From the NCBI GenBank assembly GCA_030268105.1, contig BSDZ01000112.1, positions 372,001 through 436,000 of the forward strand: a stretch of 64,000 nt of DNA, in the 5' to 3' direction. Source of the stretch: Volvox africanus (lineage: Eukaryota; Chlorophyta; Chlorophyceae; Chlamydomonadales; Volvocaceae). Within the stretch, counting starts at the first letter, position 1. Every line of letters begins with the position of its first letter. The translations under genes were made by a program, and so were the position numbers. Shown in pieces: positions 11,640 to 21,885 of the stretch. Below the pieces are notes generated by a model. The model did no database searches. It was given only the letters and a program-made list of their open reading frames with translations, and had not been told where the DNA came from.

Positions 11640-13018
11640 TTGTCGTGTACGAAATACTTTATTGCCACCAACCCGCAGAAAAACGGCCGAAATGACGTGC
11701 CATTAGGAACTCATAATGGGCGCCCTAGCAAAGGCCAAAAGCAGCCCGCGCATGGTGAAGATGCATCGATGATGGCGCTGGCTGCCAACGCAGCTAGCAT
11801 ACATCAGAAGGAGAAGGAGGTCAAGGCCGCTAGACACTGACAGGTTAGTGCAAATACTAGTAGTACGGAGAGTGGATGATGGGGTGTGCAAATTACCAGG
11901 CGCGCTTAGCAAAATTATTGCTGGATGGGTGATGTACATTACGGATCTCATATACAGGGATGTACAGATCATTAATGTCCTTTAACCTGTTTTCTCCTTT
12001 CTGTCTTTTATGTAATTGTTCCTATTCTCCCCAAACGTACTTCCTTTTTATGTAGGCAAAGAGTTCACAGCCCTCTACGACAAGGAACTCCAGCAGGAAA
12101 GCTAGGAACTCAAGCAAGGCGGCAGCAAAAAAGGTACAGCCCATTCATCCTGTCTTCCTGTTTTATTGAGCTGTAATTTTATGTTTCGTTATATTCTTTT
12201 CATTTGCTGTGTGCTTTGTCGTTTGATGTGCCATATGTCGATTTATTTTTCTCTTTTTTGATAGAAATTGTAAGCTTGTAATTTCTCAAATCATATATGT
12301 ATGCTAACGTCGGCCCTTGAAGGTAACGAACGATGACGATGTGCGGCCATCCATGAAAGTGAGGCGACCAAGCACGGGCACCAAAAGAAAGGTACGAAAT
12401 ATTGAGGTCAGACATTACTTACTTTTTAATATAACCTTTTTATTACTACCAAGTCCCTTCACGTATTTTGGACCAGCAGGTGCCGTTGGAAGACAAGTCT
12501 ACGGATGACGATGACAGTTACGACCACCAGGGACAGAAGGTAATTTCCTTAGTTCAGCTTATTATCTAAACTTCCTTCATGTTTGAATGTATAATTATAA
12601 TATGTGTTGTTTTGACTGATAAAGGTCAAGAGTGTTTCGGAAGGTGTGCGATGTACACGGGCACTACGTCAACGTAGGAGCTCAGGGAGTTAGCAGAAAC
12701 AGGTAACAAAGTGTCCAAGTACATAGTACAGCAAATGAAAGACTATGCTTTTAGAATGATTAGTGGTACTTAAAAGCACTGCCCACCCTAGACATGATTA
12801 AGATTATTGTAACCGGAAGTGATAATTGCTGAGTGGTGACAGCTTAATTTACATTTATACATATGTATGTAAATAAGTATAATTTTCCTTTTCTAAACTT
12901 TTCAGGAGTTGCTTGAGGAGGAGGTGAGCGAGGACCAGAAGATTGAGGACGAGCAGGATGACGCCACCACTGCGCCAGAGGAGGACGACAACAGAGAGAG
13001 TGAAATAGAATACTATTA
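11640..13018 (+). pseudogene. Multi-exon gene fragment carried inside CACTA-2
   Basis: A series of short open segments bounded by plausible splice sites: about 11690-11840, 12057-12134, 12323-12390, 12480-12538, about 12625-12700 and 12905-13018. They encode Lys-rich stretches (HQKEKEVKAARH; AKEFTALYDKELQQES) and end in an acidic tail (EELLEEEVSEDQKIEDEQ...) with a TAG stop at 13016-13018. In-frame stops occur near 11838 (TGA) and in the second segment (TAG), so it looks decayed. No counterpart is present in the equivalent part of CACTA-1, so it may be a captured host gene or a second family gene. Family not recognised; exon joins were not all phase-checked. Confidence 0.4.
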
Positions 13019-13504
13019 GATAGAACTAACATCTAACATGTTTGTTTCTAAGCTTATATTAGAGCGGGCTGCTAAATGTGCGGTGGCAGATGAAGTTAGG
13101 ATGTATGTACCTAATGATGATTGAAATGATTGGTGCATGGTACAAATGATTATTGAACTCATAAACAAATTTGATTGGCAGGATTGGATGTGTAGAAATT
13201 TGATTGTTTCGTTGAATTAATGCGTACTCACCAATGGCTGCTTACCTGGATGCTATCCGAATATTGAACTGTAAATTATTGCCTGGAATATTTTCATCTA
13301 TCAAAACTGAAATCCTATTGATATTCTTCATAACAGCTACGTACATTATGACAGGATAGTTTCCGTACACACAAAAATAATTCTGCAGCGGGTGGGCAAA
13401 ACAGCAAGCAATAACAGGAACGAGAACTGAAACAGTAAAGAAATAACCAGAACGACCAAAAGTAGTTGCAGTGAGCAAGAATGCGAGGCTGCCTCGTACG
13501 CAAA

Positions 13505-14068
13505 GTGAAAGTGGCGCGAATGTTGCTATCGCACGCGTAAGACCTTGCGAAAGCGTGCGAATATGTTAGTTACATGCGTTTAAAACTTTTACGCAACCCA
13601 CAACTGCTACCTGTGTACGCATTATTCGCAGCATACGCAAGCATGCGTTAATGCGCGTTAATGCGCGTTAGGCGTGCGTATATTGTGCGTTAGAGAACTT
13701 TAACTTCCATGCACGCTATGTATTTTTGCTTGCGTATGGGTCTCTAACGCTTGCGTTGCGTTAGGCCTAACGCACACCTTAGAATCTATGTGGGTGCGTT
13801 TGACATTGCGTAAGTTCGCGTTAGGTTGCGTTAGCTAACGCAAAGTAAACGCAAACATTTTCGTTCCCTCCCAAAAAAGTTTATTTGCGATTGCGTTAGG
13901 TGCGTTAGGATTGCGTTAGCGATACGCAAGCAATAACGCAATGCGTTTGATTTGCGTTAGGCTTTGCGTTAGCTCGCGTTAGTTCGCGTTAAGCTTGCGT
14001 TAGGCTTGCGTTAGGGGTCCCTAACGCGAGCCTAACGCGAGCTAACGCACGAATTCCTTGTTATAGTG
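13505..14068. repeat. Right terminal inverted repeat and subterminal array of CACTA-2
   Basis: More than twenty GCGTTA/TAACGC motifs in both orientations, ending CGAATTCCTTGTTATAGTG. The last 26 bp match the inverted left end apart from about four bases. Confidence 0.9.
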
Positions 14069-14606
14069 ATTACGACAGTACCACGCGTGCATCGACATGG
14101 AGGCCACAACCCTGCATCTGTGCAAGGGTACTCTGTTGATTAAGGTACCTTTCCTGTCGTCTGAAAATGTCACACCAAAGGAGGGCGAAGCTGAGGCGGT
14201 GCCTATGGTTAATTTCGCTGTGACCGCAATTGCCGCGCGAGCAGAACCGGAGCTAGTCGGGCGTAAGGAAGCTGTCCGTTTGTTATGGAAGGGTGCCCAT
14301 GGACTGCTTTTGAGGCCGCGGGTGGGCTGCATTGCCACCACCGTGCAGACTTCTGTGGATCCTGAGGTTGAGGCCTTACTGGCACAGTATGAGGACGTCT
14401 TCAAATATATCCCTGGGCTGCCACCTATGCGTCCTGTTGATCACACAATCCCTCTCATGCCTGGAGCGCAGCCTGTGGCCCGGCCAATGTACAGGTTGAG
14501 TCCATTGGAGCTGGATGAGGTGAAGCGCCAGGTGACGGATTTGCTTGCAAAGGGTATGATACGCCCCAGCACATCCCCGTATTCTGCGCCGATTTTGTTT
14601 GTTTGA
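14069..14606 (+). pseudogene. Gypsy pol fragment, right of CACTA-2 (pre-RT linker and RT start)
   Basis: The plus frame continues from 9762 and includes PPMRPVDHTIPLMPGAQP, YRLSPLELDEVKRQV and [17 protein letters not shown], the standard start of Ty3/Gypsy reverse transcriptase. It ends abruptly at 14606, where the sequence switches to an opposite-strand copy of the same family. The catalytic part of RT is therefore missing. Confidence 0.85.
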
Positions 14607-15955
14607 GGTTTCTTAGCGGTGCAGCAATGACTGAGTAGCGCTCTATGAACTTACGAAAGTAGTTGGTCAGGCCCAAAACCTTACGCAGCTCCTGCAGGTT
14701 GGAGGGCACTGGCCAATCCCGAACAACAGCAGTTTTCCGGGGGTCCATCCATATGCCATCCTGAGACACTATATGCCACAGATACTCCACCTGTGGTTGT
14801 GCCTAGTGGCACTTAGAACGCTTAGCATATAGCTGCTCACGCCGCAGAACCTCAAAGACCAGGCAAAGATATTGTATGTGCTCCTCGCGGTCTTTGAAAA
14901 CACCAGGATATCGTCCAGATAACAGATGACGAATTTGTCGATGTATGGCCCGAAGATACAATCCATGACGGCTTGGAACGTGGCAGGGGCGTTCGTCAGT
15001 CCGAAACTAAGGACGGTATATTCAAAATGGCCAAACGGCATACGGAAAGCCACTTTAGGGATATCAGATTTGGCTATACGAATCTGATTATACCCCTGCT
15101 GGACGTCAATGGAGCTAAAGAATGCAGAATCTTTCAGCTTATCCAGCAAATCATCGACACTTGGGAGGGGATAACGGTTCCTCACCGTTGCAGCATTTAA
15201 CCCCCTATAATCAATGCACATTCTCAGAGTCCCATCCTTCTTTCCCACAAACAGAATAGGGGCGGAGTATGGGGATGTGCTTGGCCGTATCATACCTTTT
15301 TTCAATAGCTCAGTAACCTGTCGTTTGACCTCATTGTTGTATCCTTAATGCATTTCGGTAAATCATTAAGATATAATAAAAATCTGTTCATTATTTAATA
15401 ATATAATATAATTAATTATCAGTTTAATCGTTACATGTTCCCATCTGGCATTCGATTTGCGGATTTGGTCTCGGCTGCTGACGACCAATACTAACCGACT
15501 TCCCGAAACATCCGAACCTGTCAGTTACTCCATAACCTGTATGGACTGGGCCATTTACCGCCTGAATGGTAAATGTTGGAACACTTGGTTCCTGGTTCAC
15601 TGAATCTCCGTTTGTAGTGGTGACTTCTGAAGGTCATGCCTGGTTCGAGGCCTTATGGCCTCTCAAGTACGACCTAGTCGGCGGCTCTACATAATCGGGC
15701 TCTGGCACAACAACCGGTACCTTTTGATACCACCCTTCGTGGTTACCATATACAACACTCATCCAGCTCCAAAGGGCTTAGCCGATACAATGGGCGGGAA
15801 ACAGGTACTGCGCCAGGCACCATAGGTATGGTGTGATCCACAGGCCGCATTGGAGGCTTACCAGGGACCTCCTGGAATGTATCTGCATATTCCTGTAACA
15901 GGGTCTCAAGCTCAGGGTCAGTGGTATCAGATGGGATAGAAGTTGCACTCAGGTG
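14607..15955 (-). pseudogene. Gypsy reverse transcriptase fragment, opposite orientation
   Basis: On the minus strand, from high to low coordinate: linker (PPMRPVDHTIPMVPGAVP), solo LTR interruption (15335-15757), then [18 protein letters not shown], the RT core ([34 protein letters not shown]) and the catalytic [10 protein letters not shown]. After that a frameshift and a stop near 14810-14900 break the frame before the thumb region (VPSNLQELRKVLGLTNYFRK, 14625-14790). It faces the plus-strand copy tail to tail. RT would copy the element RNA to DNA; this copy is dead. Confidence 0.88.
15335..15757. mobile_element. Solo LTR, 423 bp, with CTCAT target-site duplication
   Basis: It begins TGTTGTAT (15335) and ends ATACAACA (15757), an 8-bp perfect terminal inverted repeat with TG...CA. 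It is flanked by CTCAT at 15330-15334 and 15758-15762. Removing it and one CTCAT rejoins the Gypsy frame as ELDE-VKRQ. Solo LTRs arise by recombination between the two LTRs of a full element. Confidence 0.92.
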
Positions 15956-16265
15956 CATCTTCCGATCGGGCCTTTGTAGGCCGACACAACAGACATACAA
16001 CTATGGTATCGAGACAGGTCGTGGACTGATCCGGATTCGAATTCCAGTGACTGCAGCTGAGCGGGCGCACCTAGCCACATAAGGAGGTTATGAAGGAGCC
16101 TCGAAGGAATCCTTCCTTCCAGGATGGTGTTACCCTGGCCCTGGGATGTGAGGACACATTACGAGAAGGGGGATAATTATAGTATCCTGTGGTATCTACG
16201 GGTAGTGTTAAAGATTGAGCCATCGACGGTCATCTTCTGATCGGGCCTTTGTAGACCGACACAGA
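15956..16265 (+). repeat. Dispersed 'ATCTTCCGATCGGGCCTTTGTAG' repeat, copies 1 and 2
   Basis: Copies at 15956-15990 and 16180-16265 share CTTCCGATCGGGCCTTTGTA. A third is at 16925-17005 and inverted copies are at 42477-42540 and 42660-42735. At 15995-16025 the sequence ATACAACTATGGTATCGAGACAGG repeats the LTR-end/PBS arrangement seen at 8800-8824, so these may be pieces of LTR elements. Confidence 0.6.
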
Positions 16266-16439
16266 GATACAACAAAAGATACAACAGTAATTTTCTTTGC
16301 TCTGAAGTCTTCCGCTACCCCTGAGATTGCCTCCGGATGCTTTGCTATCTTGTAAGCATCTCGGCACTAGCACTTAATGCCCAGACGCGCAGATAAGTGC
16401 ATGAGCGACGAAGACGAATACAACATATGTTGCCCCATG

Positions 16440-16530
16440 TCGATGGACGGTGAAGGACCCGATTATAGTCACCTGCGAGCTGACCAGGAGCGGAGTTGAC
16501 GCCTTAGTTGATTCGGCAGATTCCGCTGGA
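16440..16530 (+). pseudogene. Possible Gypsy aspartic protease remnant
   Basis: The plus frame reads VTCELTRSGVDALVDSADSAG, which resembles the retropepsin active-site strand (ALVDSGAS). The catalytic DSG is DSA here. The frame ends soon after. It is short, so the call is tentative. Confidence 0.35.
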
Positions 16531-16689
16531 TGCCGGTGGTGGGTGCTGAACCCAGGAAGAGCACTGATTTCGGAGAAGTCGGCATGGGAGACCGGATGAG
16601 GGTGCCCCGAAATACCGGGGAAGGTAGGGACTGCCAGGTTAGTGGCCACGGGTGATGTACCCCCCTATCCCACACACAACATATCTAAT

Positions 16690-17605
16690 GGACTAGGCCT
16701 GTTGTTGATATTAGCCATAGACGGGACCTACTACAGAATGATCAGGGTAACCGGCAATCAATGCCCAATGCTCAGGCTTGGGCCAAATGTAATGTAGTAT
16801 TTGACTTAGGCCAAATAGTTCAATATGATAAGTATTGAAGATTGTCCGATTAGATCTCAGTAAAAGCTTATGCTATTCGGCCATCCTCGCACGTATTATA
16901 CTCATGATATTGATACGCAGTTTAGTATCCTGGGGTATCTATGGGTAGTATCCAGGATGGACCGTGTATGGTCATCTTCCGATTGTGCCTTTGTAGGCGG
17001 ACATATCACACCAGATTCTTGATCCGCAAGTGTGATAAACTCTAGCAAACGTATCACTAATATTCACATGCAGTATATTATCATTCCCGGCATTTATGAA
17101 ATGCGAATGGCCAAATATCAAGATTCAGTTGCGTAATAACCACTGTGGTCATCGCTACAATCGTATCTCACACCATTACGCTTGTGTCCACGTAACTATG
17201 GTGCAAACATTAATGCTAATCGTTATGATTCTAGGCGTGCTTCTGCATACTTAATCGTGGTGCGTACGCAAACTCGTCTTATCACGATAAGGCCTCTAAA
17301 GTCGCACTTCTCACACTTATGCATCGATCATGCCAGCATTGATGTAATAATATAGCAAATTTATTAATTTAGATAAATGACTATTAAAAAATCATGCCAT
17401 TTAATGCTCGTAAACTACGTATGCCGGCTTGATATGAACATTCATTAGTTGGCGCATTTGATATCGCTGGCCACGCAACGTATAGAACCCCGATTTCACG
17501 GAATCCATAATAACAACTAGATAAATAAATACAGATATATTTATTGGTCACAATGTATTGATTACGTTCGCTTTTCGTCTTGTCGGGTCGCATCGACCGA
17601 TGCAT
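16690..17605. repeat. Copia-type LTR/leader copy 2, truncated
   Basis: It matches 34890-35830 in long blocks: TATTAGCCATAGACGGGACC, the TTGGGCCAAATGTA region, TCTCACACTTATGCATCGAT and GCATCGACCGATGCAT. An internal deletion removes the part equivalent to 34950-35240. Similarity stops abruptly at about 17604, before the LTR end, where different DNA begins. Confidence 0.7.
16925..17005 (+). repeat. Dispersed 'ATCTTCCGAT' repeat, copy 3
   Basis: It holds TATCCTGGGGTATCTATGGG followed by GTCATCTTCCGATTGTGCC, the same order as at 16180-16265 and, inverted, at 42660-42735. Confidence 0.6.
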
Positions 17606-17711
17606 CTTATGATGTAGAAATATAAGTATATGATATTTTTAAATACTGAATGCAGATAAAAGATATTGAATACAGACGTAAAGCTGTAATTACTAGAGTA
17701 GCTACATGAAG

Positions 17712-18035
17712 TGGTACCGTGCGCAAAGCGGTACCGTGAGATAGCTGACAACGCGGTAAGCGGTACTGCGTGATAGTGGTACCGTGCAATAAGCACGGTA
17801 AACCCTTAGTGAGGCATGATTTAAAAGCATGATCTTCATGCAGTAACGCGCGATAGCGGTACCGCTCGATGGCTGTACCATGCGGTGCAGCTTACCGCGC
17901 CATAGCAAGACCGCGCCATAGTGAAAATGCGCGATAGCAATACCGTGCGGTACTGCTATCACACGGTATCACTATGGCGCGGTATCAAGCAGTAGCAGCA
18001 CAGTGCGGCAGCGGCACCGCGCGGCAATGCAAAAC
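17712..18035. repeat. Array of GGTACCGYGCGATAGC motifs
   Basis: More than a dozen degenerate copies of GCGGTACCG and CGCGATAGC in both orientations lie within 320 bp, unlike anything around them. This resembles the subterminal array of a DNA transposon of another family, starting just where the LTR at 16690-17605 breaks off. No terminal inverted repeat or second array was found. Confidence 0.7.
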
Positions 18036-18039
18036 CACC

Positions 18040-18985
18040 ACACAAAAGTATTCTAGCAACTCATCATAAATTTGCATGGTAAGATCATTGCTGTACAAAT
18101 CAGATTAACTGTCAAAATCGTAAGGATACTTCTTGTTTGAATTGTTGGCAGGCTGTTGACTAGGAACGTTTAATAAGAAAAAGAGTATAGAATGAATCCT
18201 GCAGGGCTGGCCAATCCCCTGCAAGAAACATAGCGACTAGATGAAATAAAAGACCGAAATAACCTAACTATTAAGAAGCTCAAAAATGCTTTAAACAGCT
18301 TTGAACTACCACTCCTTACAGGAGCAAAATGTACGACATGACTGCGAAAATTCCCAGGGGCCTTAGTACAGTAGAGAAAAATGTACAGCGAAAACTAAAG
18401 CAACTAAGAGATGTACAATATATTTAATAAAATTTTAACCATTGCGATCAATAGGCTAGCTAAATAGAGCGGTGGCAATTATATATCATATTTTAAAAGT
18501 TATTATAGAGCATTATCTAAAAATTACATAACATTACATATAGAGAACTTAAATGGTTACTTTTAATTAAGGCATGCTCGTAAAAAATAAACTCACGCAC
18601 CCCCGACGGGAATATTTGAACACTCTGTAGGGCTAATAAGCTCGCAGGGACTTTGCTGCAGCTGGTGAGGAATGTAACAAACTACGTCAGTACTTAATAA
18701 AGTTTTTACTGATATTCCATCCTAAACATACTAAATATTATGAAGGCGCTTACAGTACAGCGGTACATACAGTTTGGCTTGTCATGGGTTCTTCCGGCTC
18801 GGCTGTGTAAGAGTGTGCTTTCCTGCTGGTGTTTCTCCTCTGAGGGGATCTGTGTGTGACTGTCAGACTCTTGCCAGGTCAGTTTCGGTTTAGAGGAGAG
18901 AGTTCCCCTTCCTTTTCAGCAGCTAGTTTTCCGTTGGGCCCTTCTGTGGTTTCTTGGTGACCCTGAGTGCTCTGTTAGTGGCCAG
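18040..18985. other. No gene seen
   Basis: AT-rich sequence with only short frames and no recognisable motif until the dispersed repeat near 18990. Confidence 0.5.
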
Positions 18986-18989
18986 GCGA

Positions 18990-19140
18990 GAGCCTCTGAG
19001 GTTTCGCTTGCCCGAGTGAGAGGGGGAGCACGTGGCAGGACAGACAGACAAAGCCACGTGCTCCTCCCCTGCGCTGTGGCTCGGTTCGGTCAGGACCCCC
19101 GGTGCTCGTCTTTGGAGGGCGAGTCGCCCACAGTGTAACA
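18990..19140 (-). repeat. Dispersed repeat 'TGTTACACTGTGGG', copy C
   Basis: Read on the minus strand it begins TGTTACACTGTGGGCGACTC and continues with the GAGCACCGGGGG and TTTGTCTGTCTGTC blocks of copy B (46824-46962). Similarity fades near 18990. Confidence 0.75.
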
Positions 19141-19142
19141 CC

Positions 19143-21885
19143 GATAATATTACATCCTGTACATTAGTGCGTACATACGGTACTATGGCTATGGCTGTAA
19201 TATCCCGTACACGGATGTCCGTATACGAACAGATCTCTATCGATAAATGTCTAGAGGAATCTTCTATTGTTGGAGCTTATCTGAGAGTACAACACTCCTA
19301 CAACCTGCGCCTTGTCGTACTGCTATCGACTACTTATCCCCAAGGGAAGATTATGGTGTTTCTCAACACCTCCTTACCGGGTTTAGTCGCTTCTCTCCCA
19401 TGTCGAAGGTAGGCTGTTCCGGATCGAAACTACCATTGCGTGGATGGCTGGGTCGCGAATAAGAAAAGGATGATGACCTAAACATGTAATAATGTACATA
19501 GCAGTCCAGACTAAATTCCACTCATCTCCTTAACTAGCAACATTTGGTTAGACTACATTAGTACATTGGTTGAATGATGAATGCGAGCTTTCCGTTAAGC
19601 TATCTAACTAGGCAACTTTATTTAAGTTAGCTGCCCAAAGCCACAGAGGTTGCAATCAAACCAGTGCATGCTCACTATATAAAACCAGAGTCCATAGTAA
19701 GCATATATTTTTTATTCATCGTACGTGTAACGTACGACTGCTTCCATTACGCATGCACGCGCATACTGTACGACAACCAAATCAAACGAACGAAGAGGTG
19801 TACACCATCCATGCGCCTAGCAGGCGAAGCATTACCTATAAACTCCCAGATAGAGCCATTCGTACATGGTCTTGAATAACCATAGGATTGAGGTGGCTAG
19901 GGTACGGCGGCATCAGCAGCGTGCAAGTTCATGGTCTCGCTGCTGCCTGCTGGGGAAGCGCACAGTGTGCACGGGATGGACATAACTTCGCTCATGCACA
20001 CGCACAATTTTTGCGCTCTTGTCGAACCCATTACGTAATCGACTGGTCCTACAAGCCCAAATGCGTTGGATGGGTATGTACCAATGAACACCGTACGTAT
20101 ATTATGATTCATAGTGCGTGATTAGGATGGTGTTGTTGCCCTCACTGATATGGTTGATGCTTTGTTGGTTTGTATTAAATTCTCGAGTGTGAACCCTGCA
20201 TGCTTGATGCATGTCGTCGTGTTCTGGATTTGCCCGCAAGCTGATCGCTGGATTCCTCGGCGGTTCAGGATGCCGTACATGCTATCGATCCATCCGTCCA
20301 AGCAACCGTGCCAACGAATCTCCCATGCGCACACACACACCCGCCCGCCCACCGATTCCTAGCTAGGTTGTATCAAGTTCCGATGTCTATCAATAATGTC
20401 AAAACTTAAACGTACGTATCTCAATGTCAAATGTCGCCACCGATGGCAGACGAGCTCGGCCGCCTGTCGGCCAGCGCACCGCTAGCTCACAAGTTGCATG
20501 CACTTATTATTGCCGAATACTTCACCACAGTTACATGGGTTCATTCACCGATTAGTAAACAAGCTTGCTGTACGTAGCAGTGGTACTTATGTTCATCTGA
20601 ACAAATGGTCAGCTGGCAAACACCACACATGCATATGTATATGTAGCACCCTGGGGTATGTATCTAAGGGTAACATATATGGGTAGCAGAGATAGGTACA
20701 ACAATATGCGCTAGAGGTCACAAAGATGTGCGCGATTGTTGACCGCATGTGCTCTATCAGTGATCTACCTGCCTAAGTGCCCACGTACGCAACAGACGAC
20801 ACTATTCCAAACCGGACACCCGTACTTCCTAGACAGGTGGATGAGCTCGCCTGAAGTTCAGAATTTCTTATGCATGCCGAGCGAGCCGGGAAAGCCGCTT
20901 CCTTAATCCCCCGCCTACGTACCTGCTGTTTAGAAAGTCAATGCCTGGCAAGAACGTACTCATCATTAACCGGGAGACCGGAAACACATCACCATCCCAT
21001 CCAGACGTGACCGGCAGCAGCAGCAGTAGCAGCAGTAGGAGCACACATGTGCACAACATTCAACACCAGGGTATTGACTTGTTTGCTGCGGCTGTAGGTA
21101 GCGGGCTTTACCGGCATGCCTATCTAGAGGGAGCAACGCACTGAAAGCCACAGCTAGGTTTATAATCGCTTAAGAAAGCTTCAATCAATCACATTCAGAG
21201 CTACAGCTACAGCTACTGCGACGGCATCATCAGCTGCAGCTACACACATACAGCTACGGTAAGTCACATACTATACCATACCGCATAGCTAAAAAGCCAC
21301 ATACCGCCACATGCATGCGAGCACGGCAGTAGCCAGATAAAGACACAGCTATATCATTAATCAGCGAGGCACAGCTAGCTAGCTATAGCCGCAGCTACAT
21401 ACATACAGGTACTCAGGCAAAGCCAGGAAACCCGCCCCCCACGCACTGGATCTCCCGATGCTTGAGAGAGAAATTGAGCGAGGAAGTCACGCAAGCAGGC
21501 ATTAATTGAATTATCATGCTGATGACGACGTGTGGCCCTTGCCTTATAAGCATCAGACCTTGTTTACGTAGCGAAAACGTATCATCATTATGTTTAGTGT
21601 ATCACCGGCACTACATGTGTAGGAATCGTACACGTAAGGCACATGCTTCCACGACGTGAAGCTCCAGAAGCATCTTCTCAGCATCTCGAGACGCGTTTTC
21701 GGCTCTGAACTACTACAACATGCATCACCGGCACTACATCACCGCTGCCATTTATCACCAGTGACCATCACCTCATCCGTCACCCCTAGCTTTGCTTTAT
21801 CGTACAGACATATGCATGTATCCCCTTCGTCATAAGCGTCTGATCAAACCTTTCAGGCTCGTGGGACATAACCGTCCGTCATCAG
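19143..21885. other. No gene seen
   Basis: Only short frames without splice or codon-use support. It holds an AGCTAC-rich stretch at 21195-21400 and an AGC run at 21013-21042. A small gene cannot be excluded. Confidence 0.5.

Larger units (their letters stand above)
9763..14068 (-). mobile_element. Non-autonomous CACTA element (CACTA-2), complete, 4,306 bp
   Basis: It starts CACTATAACAAC at 9763 and ends TTGTTATAGTG at 14068, flanked by ATT (9760-9762) and ATT (14069-14071). Both ends carry GCGTTAGG arrays. The left 1.67 kb is an inverted copy of the right end of CACTA-1, so this element is inserted in the opposite direction and is listed on the minus strand. It has no transposase. The rest holds an unrelated multi-exon sequence on the plus strand. 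Deleting it with one ATT restores the Gypsy reading frame. It could be mobilised by the CACTA-1 transposase because the termini match. Confidence 0.93.

Noticed and set aside
16020..16045. tRNA-like B box (GGATTCGAATTCC)
   Set aside because: No stem and no A box at the right distance.
19032..19412. 126-codon plus-strand frame
   Set aside because: Starts inside a dispersed repeat (copy C) and shows no domain or splice support.
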